Numbered from the stretch's first letter, positions 26,846 to 36,125 are shown. The stretch is DNA of 62,152 bases from Lachnospiraceae bacterium (GCA_021201665.1 JAJQEO010000001.1:1-62152), one strand, 5' to 3'. Numbers and translations are program-made. Notes: generated from the letters alone by a model not told the origin.

Positions 26846-29467
26846 ATGGGGAAAAAGTATGAAGCGCAGATTCAGGACCTTCTCGCGAAAATGACCCTGG
26901 AGGAGAAGGTGGGGCAGCTGCAGCAGTGCGGCCCGTCTCTGGTGGGCGCGTTTGAGGTGAGCTTTGAGGAGCTGCTGGATATGATGTTTGACGGCAGGAT
27001 TTCGAAGGAGGAATTTGACCGTCTGATGTGCGGCGCGAAGCAGGATTTTCATGAGGATGACATCCGGGCGGGGCGTATCGGCTCCTTTAATGGAATCGGC
27101 GACGCGGTTACCGCGAACCGTCTGCAGAAAATCGCGGTGGAGGAGACGAGACTTGGGATCCCGCTGATCTACGGCTATGATGTGATCCATGGGTTCCGCA
27201 CGGTGACGCCGATTCCGCTGGCGGAGAGCTGCGCGTGGGAGCCTGAGCTCTGGGAGCGGACCGGCCGTCTGGCGGCGCAGGAGGCGACCGCTGCGGGCGT
27301 GCATATGACCTTTGCGCCGATGGTGGATGTGGCGAAGGATGCCCGCTGGGGGCGCGTCAGCGAAGGTGCGGGCGAGGATGTCCTGCTGAACGGCGACTAT
27401 GGCGCGGCCAAGGTGCGCGGCTTCCAGGGAGACGATCTGACGAAGGAGGACGCGATGGCGGCCTGCGTGAAGCACTTCGCGGCCTACGGCGCAGGCGAGG
27501 CCGGGAGAGATTACAATCGGGTCGATATGTCCCTGCAGAAGCTGTGGGATGAGTATCTTCCTTCTTATAAGGCATGCATTGATGCCGGGGCACGTGCGGT
27601 CATGCCCGCATTCAACGATATCAATGGTGTACCGTGCTCGGCAAACGAATGGCTGCTGCGCTATATCCTGCGTGAAGTATGGGGGTTTGACGGCATGACA
27701 ATCAGCGACGCTAACGCGATTGCCGAGTGTGTGAACCACGGAATCGCGGCTGATCAGCGCGACGCGGCCAGACAGTGTCTGCGGGCCGGTGTGGATATGG
27801 ATATGACATCCAATTCCTACATCGCGTATGTACAGGAGCTGATCGAGAGCGGGGAGCTGGACGAATCCGTGCTGGATGAATCCGTGGCAGACATTCTGCG
27901 CGTGAAATTTGAACTGGGGCTGTTTGAGCATCCCTACCGCACGAGCGAGGAGCGGGAAGCCGGGGCGATGCTCACCGAAGAAGCGAGGAAGCTGGCGCGG
28001 GAAGCGGCGGTGAAATCCATGGTGCTTCTTAAGAATGAAAAACTGTGTTCCGGTATGCCGGAGCAAAGCGCAGAAAAGGAGACGGCCTTCGTAGATTCAC
28101 AGGAAAAGGGAACGGAATGCAAAAAAATATGTGCAGCTCCGGAAACGCAGGAATCGGGAAATAAAAGGGTACTCCCGCTGGCTCCAGGTACAAAGCTTGG
28201 CATTTTCGGCCGCCTCGCGGCAGATGCCGGTGAGATGACCGGCGCATGGGCGATCGGAGCGCACCCGGACGATTGCCTGAGCATCACTGACGCGTGCAAA
28301 ATGCGCGGTGTCAATTATTTGTATCTGGATCTGGACGATTGTGCAGAGATGGCCTCGGAAGAGTCTGCTGCGGCTGCTGCTGATGGCAGCAACGTTCCTG
28401 AACAGGCCGCAACGGATTATCTGTTGGAACAGACATCTGGGATATCTGCAACGGATCCTCTGTCGGAACAGACATCTGAGATCTCTGCGTCGGATCAGCC
28501 ATCAGAAGGTTCAGTGCCAGAGCAGGCACCCGTGCAGGCGGCCGGCGGCATTGAAAAATCGGACAAATCGGACATAAAGGAAAAAATCGCAGAAATTGCA
28601 GAGGCATCTGATGTCCTCATCGCCGCGATCGGTGAAAATAAGGAGGAGAGCGGCGAGGCCGCAAGCCGTGCTTCTATTACCCTGAAGGACAGTGACATCC
28701 GGCTTGTAGAGACGCTGCTTGAGGTGGGAAAAACCCAGGGAAAGCCTGTCATCGTTGTACTTTTTAACGGACGCCCGCTGGCGATCCCGCAGCTGGCCGA
28801 AAGCGTCGACGCTATCCTGGAGGCATGGCATCCGGGCGTGGAGGCCGGGCCGGCGATTCTGGATGTGCTGTTCGGAGAGGTGAATCCATCCGGCAAGCTC
28901 ACGACCACCTTCCCCTACGCGAGCGGACAGTGTCCGATGTATTACGCGCATACCAATACCGGTCGGCCGGGTGGAAAATCAAAATTCACATCCAAATATC
29001 TCGACACGCCGCTGGAGCCGGTATACCCCTTCGGCTACGGCCTGAGCTATACGACATTTGCGTATGAAAACCTGACGGTAGTAAAAACTGTGGTGGATAT
29101 TGCATCAATAACAGAAGAAACCGGCAAAACAGCACAAATTTCCTCGTGTGCGGCTGGCATTGAGGCGAACGGGTGCCTCCGCGTGGCAGTCACCGTAAAA
29201 AATACCGGCGACCGTGCAGGAGAGGAAATCGTGCAGTGCTACGTGCGCGACGTCGTCGGATCACGTGTGCGTCCATTGAAGGAGCTGAAGGGCTACCAGA
29301 AAATTCATCTTGAGGCGGGAGAAGAGCGCCAGGTTGAATTTGAGATCCCATTTGGGAAGCTGGGCTTCTATAATGCAGCCCTGGAATATGTGGTAGAGCC
29401 GGGAGAATTCCGCATTTATGTGGGCGGAAACTCCAGAGATGTGCTGGAAACGGGCATAGTGCTGTAA
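26846..29467 (+). CDS. Beta-glucosidase/beta-xylosidase, glycoside hydrolase family 3
   Basis: An 873-residue exo-glycosidase. The N-terminal barrel has LLAKMTLEEKVGQL, GIPLIYGYDVIHGFRTVTPI, KHFAAYGAGEAGRDYN and the nucleophile Asp in GMTISDANAIAEC. The second domain begins LLKNEK and includes VVLFNGRPLAIPQLAESVDA; the C-terminal fibronectin-III-like domain contains VTVKNTGDRAGEEIVQCYV. No signal peptide, so it probably acts on imported oligosaccharides. It exceeds the usual 720-760 residues because of insertions in the second domain, including three 13-residue repeats. AAAGGACG precedes the ATG. An AEC carrier gene begins 20 bp downstream. Confidence 0.94.
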   Translation: MGKKYEAQIQDLLAKMTLEEKVGQLQQCGPSLVGAFEVSFEELLDMMFDGRISKEEFDRLMCGAKQDFHEDDIRAGRIGSFNGIGDAVTANRLQKIAVEETRLGIPLIYGYDVIHGFRTVTPIPLAESCAWEPELWERTGRLAAQEATAAGVHMTFAPMVDVAKDARWGRVSEGAGEDVLLNGDYGAAKVRGFQGDDLTKEDAMAACVKHFAAYGAGEAGRDYNRVDMSLQKLWDEYLPSYKACIDAGARAVMPAFNDINGVPCSANEWLLRYILREVWGFDGMTISDANAIAECVNHGIAADQRDAARQCLRAGVDMDMTSNSYIAYVQELIESGELDESVLDESVADILRVKFELGLFEHPYRTSEEREAGAMLTEEARKLAREAAVKSMVLLKNEKLCSGMPEQSAEKETAFVDSQEKGTECKKICAAPETQESGNKRVLPLAPGTKLGIFGRLAADAGEMTGAWAIGAHPDDCLSITDACKMRGVNYLYLDLDDCAEMASEESAAAAADGSNVPEQAATDYLLEQTSGISATDPLSEQTSEISASDQPSEGSVPEQAPVQAAGGIEKSDKSDIKEKIAEIAEASDVLIAAIGENKEESGEAASRASITLKDSDIRLVETLLEVGKTQGKPVIVVLFNGRPLAIPQLAESVDAILEAWHPGVEAGPAILDVLFGEVNPSGKLTTTFPYASGQCPMYYAHTNTGRPGGKSKFTSKYLDTPLEPVYPFGYGLSYTTFAYENLTVVKTVVDIASITEETGKTAQISSCAAGIEANGCLRVAVTVKNTGDRAGEEIVQCYVRDVVGSRVRPLKELKGYQKIHLEAGEERQVEFEIPFGKLGFYNAALEYVVEPGEFRIYVGGNSRDVLETGIVL
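28412..28528 (+). repeat. Three-copy 39-bp in-frame tandem repeat in the GH3 gene
   Basis: Units at 28412, 28451 and 28490 encode TDYLLEQTSGISA, TDPLSEQTSEISA and SDQPSEGSVPEQA, within an acidic low-complexity insertion of the second domain. Confidence 0.85.
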
Positions 29468-29487
29468 AATCAGAATATGAGGTACCT

Positions 29488-30402
29488 ATGGAAATCGTTT
29501 TATTACTGCTCAAACAGAGCCTGATTATGTTTGTGTACCTGCTGATCGGATACTTTCTATATAAGAGGAAGCTGGTCAGCAAACAGGGCAGCGCGGACAT
29601 GGGGCGGATGCTTTTATACGTCATCATGCCGGTCGCCATTTTGAAATCTTATATCCGGGATTTCAGCGCCGAGCTGCTGGAGGGACTGGCAGTTTCCTTT
29701 GTGCTGGCGTTGCTGTCGCTGATTCTCGCGGTGGTGGTAAGCCGCCTGCTGTTTAAAAAGGAAGAAGGCGTGGAACGCTTCGGCGCCGCGTTTTCCAACG
29801 CAGGCTTTATCGGGATTCCGCTGGTGCAGATGGCGCTGGGGACGGAAGCTGTCTTTTATGTGGCGTCGTTTGTAGCGATCCTGAACATCCTGCAGTGGAC
29901 CTACGGCGTCCTGGTTATGACGGGTGACCGCTCTGTCATCCGTCCGCGGAAGATCTGCACGAACCCGATCGTGATCAGCTTTCTGGCCGGTCTGCTCCTG
30001 TTTTTCGCGCCGGTCACCCTGCCGGAGATGCTGACCGATATTATCAGTACGCTTTCCTCCATGAACGGGCCGATTGCGATGATTGTGCTGGGCGTGTATC
30101 TGGGGCAGGTGCCGCTGAAATCCTTATTTACGGACAGGCTGGTCTACAAGTGCGCGGCCGTGCGCCTGCTGCTGATACCGGCGCTGACGATCGTGCTGAT
30201 GCTCATCGTCCCTGCCAAATATCCGACGATCAAGCTCACCGTACTGATCGCGGCAGCGGCTCCGGTGGGGAGCAATGTGGCGATTTTCGCGCAGCTGTAT
30301 GATCAGGATTATACCAGGGCGGTCAAGGAAGTGTGCCTGAGCACGCTGCTTTGCATCGTGACACTGCCGGTGGTGGTCGGGGTTGCAAATATGTTATTTT
30401 AA
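29488..30402 (+). CDS. AEC family (auxin efflux carrier-like) membrane transporter
   Basis: A 304-residue protein with about ten membrane helices in the AEC pattern: LIMFVYLLIGYFLYKRKLVS, MLLYVIMPVAILKSY, FSNAGFIGIPLVQMALG in the first half and PVGSNVAIFAQLYDQD in the second. Bacterial members export or exchange organic acids such as malate. It starts 20 bp after the GH3 stop with GAGG upstream, so it is probably co-transcribed. The cargo is unknown. Confidence 0.88.
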   Translation: MEIVLLLLKQSLIMFVYLLIGYFLYKRKLVSKQGSADMGRMLLYVIMPVAILKSYIRDFSAELLEGLAVSFVLALLSLILAVVVSRLLFKKEEGVERFGAAFSNAGFIGIPLVQMALGTEAVFYVASFVAILNILQWTYGVLVMTGDRSVIRPRKICTNPIVISFLAGLLLFFAPVTLPEMLTDIISTLSSMNGPIAMIVLGVYLGQVPLKSLFTDRLVYKCAAVRLLLIPALTIVLMLIVPAKYPTIKLTVLIAAAAPVGSNVAIFAQLYDQDYTRAVKEVCLSTLLCIVTLPVVVGVANMLF

Positions 30403-30434
30403 GAAAAAGTAATGGCCGTCCCTTGAAAAAGAAG

Positions 30435-30463
30435 TTGACATATTTTCTCGCGAAATGTATTAT
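30435..30463 (+). promoter_or_regulatory. Strong sigma-A promoter of an orphan RNA
   Basis: TTGACA (30435-30440), 17-bp spacer, TATTAT (30458-30463), overlapped by TATAAT at 30461. No protein gene starts within 330 bp and an intrinsic terminator lies about 170 bp downstream. Confidence 0.75.
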
Positions 30464-30469
30464 AATTAT

Positions 30470-30640
30470 AACGACAGGCAACTAGTGTGTCTGTCAAGCG
30501 TAGAAATAAGGTGTTGTGCCGGAAAGCAGTGCCTTATGAGCTTTATAAGGGTTTGATATTTACCACAATCCGGATAGATGGTGCAGACCGTTGAAAGAAA
30601 ATATCTGAAAAGCTCTGCGAGTGCAGAGCTTTTCTCATAC
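30470..30640 (+). ncRNA. Putative independently transcribed structured RNA, about 170 nt
   Basis: Between a good promoter and an intrinsic terminator lies a sequence with strong folding potential. An 11-bp helix forms from ATAAGGTGTTG (from 30509) with CAGTGCCTTAT. An outer stem CAAC..GTCTG / CAGAC..GTTG closes the domain. No start codon with a ribosome site is present. It does not match tRNA, tmRNA, SRP RNA, RNase P or common riboswitches as I know them; a 6S-like RNA or a riboswitch acting on the gene at 30804 remains possible. Confidence 0.6.
30607..30634 (+). terminator. Intrinsic terminator of the orphan RNA
   Basis: GAAAAGCTCTGC and GCAGAGCTTTTC separated by GAGT; the 3' arm supplies the T-rich end. 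Confidence 0.8.
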
Positions 30641-30727
30641 AATGAAAGCCGCGCAATTGAAAATCGCTTCGCGATTGGCGCGGCCTGCGTCCATACTTGC
30701 TGCGCAAGTACGGACATATTATACAAT
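30637..30727 (+). repeat. Dispersed palindromic repeat, family 1, copy A
   Basis: GAAAGCCGCGCAATTGAAAA through GCGAAGTACGGACAT-like end (CTGCGCAAGTACGGACAT). It matches the reverse complement of 49168-49247 closely. ATACAAT flanks it on both sides (30637 and 30721), as a target duplication or element end would. Confidence 0.85.
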
Positions 30728-30803
30728 CATATTCTATACGTTTAGGTAAGATATTGTCTGTGTATCAGTAAACTATTGATTTTCCGACAAATGAGGAGGG
30801 GAA

Positions 30804-31382
30804 ATGTCAAATATATATGATTGTGTAAATTCTTTCATATCACTGCTGAATACACGCTATCATCTTATTTTGGGACGAAAAGGAGTTTCCGTATCTTTGC
30901 AGGTTGAATTTACTAAAAATGATTGCTTCCACCTGATGGGACTGCAATACTTAACTGACCGGCCGGAACTGAAGCGAAACAGAGCAGTTATTTTTGATGA
31001 GATAAGAGATCACATCATTAAAAGAGATCAAATAGAATCATCTGATTTCTATCCCCAAATATGTGACCGCATTCGATATCTTCCTATGTTGGAAGAATTG
31101 TTTGACAAAAACGATACTATTTTTAAATACAATCAGAAACGCAATTTGTATTCGATGATTGAAGCAGATTATCTGATGAAAAACAAATTGGAGAATCGAG
31201 CTTTATATATTTTTTTATCACAGAATAAGGATGGAAACTATTTTTGTCGCTCTTTTTTTCCAGAAACAAAAATGGACTATACGAAAAACCAGGCATTATG
31301 GACACTTTTGTATAAGAGTAAGATTCATGTTTCGAATGGTGAAGAAATTATTTTGTATGACAGGTGGAATAAAAATAATTGA
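30804..31382 (+). CDS. PBECR4-like (phage/Barnase-EndoU-Colicin-RelE type) nuclease-domain protein
   Basis: A 192-residue protein. The N-terminal part, YHLILGRKGVSVSLQVEF and CFHLMGLQYLTDRPEL, resembles the PBECR4 domain predicted to be a toxin-type RNase found in phages and mobile regions. A putative active His lies in the CFHLMGL motif. The gene is much more AT-rich than its neighbours and has a near-perfect AGGAGG ribosome site. No antitoxin-like gene adjoins; the orphan RNA and repeat copy A lie directly upstream. The domain call is from memory of its pattern and moderately sure. Confidence 0.6.
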   Translation: MSNIYDCVNSFISLLNTRYHLILGRKGVSVSLQVEFTKNDCFHLMGLQYLTDRPELKRNRAVIFDEIRDHIIKRDQIESSDFYPQICDRIRYLPMLEELFDKNDTIFKYNQKRNLYSMIEADYLMKNKLENRALYIFLSQNKDGNYFCRSFFPETKMDYTKNQALWTLLYKSKIHVSNGEEIILYDRWNKNN

Positions 31383-31453
31383 AGACATCTTCTGTTAAGA
31401 ACTGAAAGAAGAATGCCAGAGAAATCTGGTAAAAAAAGAAGGGAGACTATATC

Positions 31454-32149
31454 ATGAACGACGCAGAGATTGAGAAGCTTGTAGGCGAGGTCATGCGTGG
31501 AATGACGCAGAACGAGCAGAACACCAAGGCGGAGCGCTTCCGCGTCCTGAACCCGATGGCGAAAAAGGGGCAGATCCTTTTTACAGGCTCCTCGCTGATG
31601 GAGCAGTTCCCGATCCAGGAGCTTTTGATGAATCGGGGCTCGGATCTGGTGATTTATAACCGCGGGATCGGCGGCTACACGACAGATGATATGCTCGCCC
31701 ACATGGAGGAGCAGGTGTTCGGGACGGAGCCGTCCGTGATTTTCATCAATATCGGAACCAACGATCTGGGGGACAACAGCCAGCCCTTTGAGGTGCAGCT
31801 GGAAAAGATGCTTGGAAATTATGAGCAGATCCTGACACAGATTAAAGAGCGGCTGCCCCAGACAAAGGTCTATATGATGGCCTATTATCCGGTCAATGAG
31901 ACAGACATGGTGCCCGAAGGCTGGGGCGCGGGCCTGTTTGTCAACCGCAACAACCGCAATCTGCCGGCCGCCAACGCGGCGGTGAAGGCATTGGCCGAAA
32001 AAATGGGCAATACCTACATTGATGTCAATGAGGGACTGACCGATGAGCGGGGCATGCTGAAGGCGGAATATACGGTCGAGGGCGTCCATATGTATGCGAA
32101 CGGTTACAGTGTCGTGCTGGAAAACCTGAAGGAATATCTGAAAGTTTAG
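31454..32149 (+). CDS. SGNH/GDSL hydrolase (lipase/acetylesterase type)
   Basis: A 231-residue cytoplasmic esterase. Block I is ILFTGSSLMEQFPIQ with the nucleophile Ser, block II IYNRGIGGYTTDDM with Gly, block III NIGTNDLGDN with Asn, and block V is VEGVHMYANGY, with His and a Val-Glu-Gly where Asp-Gly is usual. The ATG follows GAAGGGAG. The gene sits among glycan-use genes, consistent with deacetylating sugars, but no substrate can be assigned. Confidence 0.88.
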   Translation: MNDAEIEKLVGEVMRGMTQNEQNTKAERFRVLNPMAKKGQILFTGSSLMEQFPIQELLMNRGSDLVIYNRGIGGYTTDDMLAHMEEQVFGTEPSVIFINIGTNDLGDNSQPFEVQLEKMLGNYEQILTQIKERLPQTKVYMMAYYPVNETDMVPEGWGAGLFVNRNNRNLPAANAAVKALAEKMGNTYIDVNEGLTDERGMLKAEYTVEGVHMYANGYSVVLENLKEYLKV

Positions 32150-32654
32150 AATCGACAATATATTCTCCCAATCCGCTTTCAGAGAATTTTGGGGAAATAA
32201 TTGCAGCTATAGAGAATTACATATGCCCGAGTAAACAGTAAAATGGACGAAGAACTTATCAGGAATAGCTGTGATTTCAAGCTGCTTGAGCGAGCATATG
32301 AGGATTTTCAACATCTATAATAAATATCTGGTTTTGTAACAGGAAGAACCCGCTGCATAAAAAATGTCGTTTTTGAAGTAAAAAATAACATGGTGCGATT
32401 CGGGCGGATTCAGTACAATAACCATAGTCATAGTGAACGACAAAAACCCTGCGGAAAATGATGAAAAGCCACATGGCGGGAAACTGACAGTGTAGCAGCC
32501 GCCCAGGCAGAAAACGATTTCGGAGGGGGCACCGCCGCCTGAGCTGGAAATTGTATGGATGACGGATTTTCTGCCGACTGGGCAGGAATCATGTCAGCGG
32601 GGCCTGCTGCCGCTCACGCAGTGGATGTACTAATTTTATGAAGGGGGATTAAAA
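32150..32654. other. Intergenic region without recognised features
   Basis: About 500 bp between the SGNH hydrolase and the symporter. I see only short AT-rich stretches and no convincing open frame, repeat or riboswitch. The ribosome site AAGGGGG lies just before the symporter ATG. Confidence 0.5.
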
Positions 32655-34091
32655 ATGGGCGACCAAAATCCAACGAAAAGCACTAAAAAGAAGGGACTGG
32701 GATTTGCGTTTACCTGGTTCCACGCAACCTCTGTCAACGGCGGCGCGATGGCCATCGCGGCTACCATCGCTACATATTTTTCTCTGTATGTGCAGAATGA
32801 GATCGGTATCACGGCTGCGCAGCTGTCCATCATCCTGCTGATCTGCTCCCTGTGGGATGCAATCAATGACCCGATCATGGGCGTGATCTGCGACTCGATC
32901 AACCCGAAGCAGGGACGTTACCGTATCTGGTTCACCTTTACACCGATCTTCCTTCTGGTAGATATGTTCCTGCTGTTCTCCAACCCGGGCTTCATTCAGG
33001 GCAGCACGATGGCAAAATGTGTGTATGTATGCGTCAGCTACATGTTCTACGGCATGATCGTTACCGCTTATACGATGCCGCAGATGGCAATCCTGCCGGC
33101 GATGACGCTGGACGATGCGGAGAGAAACTCGGTCGTATCCAAGGGCGCGGCTGTCTGCGCACTGGCGTTCACCGTTGCTTCTACATTCTCCACTCAGCTG
33201 GTTGAGATTTTCGGCAGCTACCGGAACCTGATGTGTACTTATGCGGTTCTGGCAATTGTGTCTTTCTGGGGACTGTATAAGACCTCTGAGGAGCGCTATG
33301 TCATGCCGAAGGATCCGAACAATGCGGGTCTGAAGCAGCTGGTTTATGTATTCCGTCATAAGGAGATCTGGCCGGTAATGCTTTGCTGGTGCCTGGCTGC
33401 TATCAGCTATGGTTTCATGTTCTCCTCTTCTGTATACTATGCACAGTATATCATGGTTCCGGATCGTGTAAACCTTGAGACCATGGATGAGGCTACGATC
33501 GGTGCACTGACCGGTACTACAATTTCTACCTACATGGGCTTTATCTCCGTCGGAGCTCTGGTTTCCATGATGGTGCTGATGCCGATTTTCCTGAGAAAGT
33601 TCAAGACCGGATATCAGGCACTGATTGTTTCCCAGATACTGACGATCATCTGCTACGTGATTCTGTTCTTTACAGGCCGTATGAACTATATGTACTGCTG
33701 CATTCTTTCCTTCGTTGCTACTGCTGTAGGCGCGATGGTAAACGCTCTGGTGAATGTATTGGTAAATGACACCATTGACTTCATCCTCCTGAAGGAGGGC
33801 AAGCAGCTGAACGGTATCGTATCTTCCGTCAAAGGCTTCGCGCAGAAATGCGGCAACACTGTGACCAGCTCCGGTATCCTGGCAATCATCGCGGTGGCAG
33901 GATTCAGCACCGATTATGGTATCTTCGGTCAGCCGGCATCGGCGACCACGTCCATCAATATTGCCCGTTTCTTGGTTCCGGCAATTGTTTCTGCAGTTAT
34001 CCTGGTTATCATGCTGTTCTACCCGCTGAAGAAATACTTCCCGGAGATCGCGGCTATGAAGGAAAAGATGAGAGCGGAGCAGGGCGAGTAA
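32655..34091 (+). CDS. GPH family (glycoside-pentoside-hexuronide:cation) symporter, MFS_2
   Basis: A 478-residue, 12-helix membrane transporter that couples sugar or glycoside uptake to Na+ or H+. The GPH signature region LWDAINDPIMGVICDSINPK follows the second helix, with RIWFTFTPIFLL next; NDTIDFILLKEGKQLNGIV is the matching C-terminal half motif. The ATG at 32655 has AAGGGGG upstream. Position between the SGNH hydrolase and GH43 gene suggests import of xylosides, arabinosides or similar glycosides that the cytoplasmic GH43 and GH3 enzymes then cleave. Confidence 0.92.
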   Translation: MGDQNPTKSTKKKGLGFAFTWFHATSVNGGAMAIAATIATYFSLYVQNEIGITAAQLSIILLICSLWDAINDPIMGVICDSINPKQGRYRIWFTFTPIFLLVDMFLLFSNPGFIQGSTMAKCVYVCVSYMFYGMIVTAYTMPQMAILPAMTLDDAERNSVVSKGAAVCALAFTVASTFSTQLVEIFGSYRNLMCTYAVLAIVSFWGLYKTSEERYVMPKDPNNAGLKQLVYVFRHKEIWPVMLCWCLAAISYGFMFSSSVYYAQYIMVPDRVNLETMDEATIGALTGTTISTYMGFISVGALVSMMVLMPIFLRKFKTGYQALIVSQILTIICYVILFFTGRMNYMYCCILSFVATAVGAMVNALVNVLVNDTIDFILLKEGKQLNGIVSSVKGFAQKCGNTVTSSGILAIIAVAGFSTDYGIFGQPASATTSINIARFLVPAIVSAVILVIMLFYPLKKYFPEIAAMKEKMRAEQGE

Positions 34092-34221
34092 GTCATCGCA
34101 CGGCGATAGCTGGACAGTTTTATAAAAAACAATTTTATAAAAATTCAGTAACTTACTCAGAACAGTTACGAACGAAATGGCTTCCTCTGTTGTGGAGGAA
34201 GCCGTTTCCGTATTACGCACA

Positions 34222-34435
34222 GAGCCGGGCAAGGAAATTTTGCGGCTAAAGCCGCACCCGGCTCGCGCGGGCGAGCAGGGGAGAGAAGCGTTCCCCTATC
34301 CGATTGCGCAGGGCTGCGAGAGGAATTTTCCGGCTTTCGCCCATGTCATAAGGAATCCTCCGACTTCGTCGGCAATCCTTATGACATTGCACGCGCCGCG
34401 CGCGAGCAGGAGTCGGCAAGCAGCCTCCTGCTCGA
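34222..34435 (+). repeat. Dispersed palindromic repeat, family 2, composite full-length copy
   Basis: Starts with GCGGCTAAAGCCGC and GGCTCGCGCGGGCGAG (as at 8671), then AGGGGAG/CTATCCG hairpin and GCGCAGGG..GCGAGAGGAAT (as at 1230 and 18135), then the 37-bp hairpin 34347-34383 identical to 1181-1217 in reverse, and a last hairpin CAGGAG/CTCCTG. It occupies most of the 34092-34471 gap and shows that the shorter copies are modules of one composite family. Confidence 0.85.
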
Positions 34436-34471
34436 ACGGCAGCAGTCAGACTGCCAGAAAGGACTTATATT

Positions 34472-36055
34472 ATGAGAAAACCAGCATTTAACCCCTACCT
34501 CCCATTCTGGGAGACGGTTCCGGATGGGGAACCGCATGTATTTGACGGCAGAATTTACATTTTCGGAAGCCACGACCGGCGCGGCGGGAATTCCTATTGC
34601 GAGGAGGACTATGTCGGCTGGAGCGCGCCGGTGGACGATCCGGGTGCCTGGCGTTATGAGGGCGTGATCTATCGGAAGGAACAGGATCCGTTCAATGGAG
34701 CGCCTTACGATGGAGAAAAGCCGGATTTCGACGACGCTTTCGCCGGAGAAAGGCTGCACTGCCTTTACGCGCCGGATGTGGCGAAAGGACCAGACGGCAG
34801 ATATTATCTGTACTATGCGCTGGATTTTGTGAACGTGATTTCCGTGGCGGTGTGCGACACTCCGGCCGGGAAATACGAGTTTCTGGATTATGTGAGAAAG
34901 CCTGATGGGACGATTCCGCAGATCGGGCGCTGGTTTGACCCGGCGATCCTCTCGGAGGAGAGCGGAAATTATCTGTATTACGGCTTTTGCCCGCAGGTGC
35001 GCTTCCCGGGGATGGAAAGTCTGGAGATCCCGGGCAGCATGATGGTGCGCCTGGCGGACGACATGCACACGATGATCAGCGAGCCGAAATGCGTGGCGAA
35101 CGGCTGCGATACCGCGAAAGGGACTGCTTATGAGGCGCATCCGTTTTTTGAGGCGTCCAGCATCCGCAAATTCGGGGACTGGTACTATTTCGTCTATTCC
35201 AGCCTGCAGGGACACGAGCTCTGCTATGGGATGGCAAAGACCCCGGAGGGACCGTTCGAGTACAAGGGCGTGATCGTTTCTAACGGAGATATCGGCGTGG
35301 AGGGAACCCCGTACCCGGTCAACTATACCGGAAACAATCACGGCGGCCTGGTACAGATCCTGGATAAATATTACATTTTCTGGCATCGCCATACGCACGG
35401 CACCGAATTTTCCAGACAGGGCTGCGCGGATGAGGTGCAGATTCTAAAGGACGGCACCATCCCGCAGATCGCGGTCACGAGCTGCGGTCTGAACGGCGGA
35501 CCGCTTCCGGCGAAAGGACATTATGAGACTTATATCGCCTGCCACCTCACCGAAGCTGACTGGTCAAAGGTAGGTCATGTCATTTCGACCGGCCCAGAGG
35601 GCGGGGCGCTGGTGATCCCCGAGGAGAGGCCTTATGTGACGGAGGAGCCGCTGGACGGACAGAGTGCAGGAGATGGTGCAGATCAGGCGAGAGATTCTCT
35701 GGGCAGTGAAGGAACAGAAAATAAAGGGGCTGCAGCGTTCGATAATAAAGGGCTAAAGCCTTATATTCACAATCTCCGCAAAGGCGCAGTGGCCGGATTT
35801 AAATATTTTGCGTTTGACGGAACGGAGCGCGAGATTACGCTGGAAATGCGCGGTAAGGGCAGCATGGAAGTGCGGTTAGATGCGCCGGATGGACCGGTGA
35901 TCGCAGATACAGCGATGGGCACTGAGGAAACTACTGCCGATGCCAGTGGCTGGAGAAAAGCAAAGACTCCATTTGCAGCTGCGGAAGGTTCACATGCGCT
36001 GTATTTTATTTCTACAGAGGGAGCATTGGATTTTGCGTCATTTGAAATTAAATGA
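34472..36055 (+). CDS. Glycoside hydrolase family 43 (beta-xylosidase/arabinofuranosidase-like)
   Basis: A 527-residue enzyme with the five-bladed propeller of GH43. PYLPFWETVPDGEPHVFDGR gives the N-terminal blade and the base Asp of DG-type motifs, HCLYAPDVAKGPDGRYYLYY the middle Asp, and YEAHPFFEASSIRKFGDWYY the acid Glu. HGGLVQILDKYYIFWHRHTH supplies a late His. A C-terminal CBM6-like beta domain (FKYFAFDGTEREITLEMRGK) is joined through an Asp/Gly/Asn-rich linker of about 40 residues. No signal peptide. AAAGGA lies upstream. It is paired with the GPH symporter. Confidence 0.88.
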   Translation: MRKPAFNPYLPFWETVPDGEPHVFDGRIYIFGSHDRRGGNSYCEEDYVGWSAPVDDPGAWRYEGVIYRKEQDPFNGAPYDGEKPDFDDAFAGERLHCLYAPDVAKGPDGRYYLYYALDFVNVISVAVCDTPAGKYEFLDYVRKPDGTIPQIGRWFDPAILSEESGNYLYYGFCPQVRFPGMESLEIPGSMMVRLADDMHTMISEPKCVANGCDTAKGTAYEAHPFFEASSIRKFGDWYYFVYSSLQGHELCYGMAKTPEGPFEYKGVIVSNGDIGVEGTPYPVNYTGNNHGGLVQILDKYYIFWHRHTHGTEFSRQGCADEVQILKDGTIPQIAVTSCGLNGGPLPAKGHYETYIACHLTEADWSKVGHVISTGPEGGALVIPEERPYVTEEPLDGQSAGDGADQARDSLGSEGTENKGAAAFDNKGLKPYIHNLRKGAVAGFKYFAFDGTEREITLEMRGKGSMEVRLDAPDGPVIADTAMGTEETTADASGWRKAKTPFAAAEGSHALYFISTEGALDFASFEIK

Positions 36056-36125
36056 AAGTGAAAGAATCCAATAAGCGGGTTTCATTGCCCCATTGATGCT
36101 TTTCGCAGAAAGGCGGATTATAGAT

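Noticed and set aside
26458-26862. 134-codon open frame upstream of the GH3 gene
   Set aside because: It starts inside a hairpin, runs through the 18-bp repeats, lacks a ribosome site and overlaps the GH3 start.
30470-30640. Firm identification as 6S RNA or SRP RNA
   Set aside because: The fold has a stable internal 11-bp hairpin and lacks the SRP GGAAG..AGCAG loop and the typical 6S open bubble; left as an unknown RNA.
32277-32474. 65-codon minus-strand frame in the gap before the symporter
   Set aside because: No ribosome site, odd composition and no recognisable domain.
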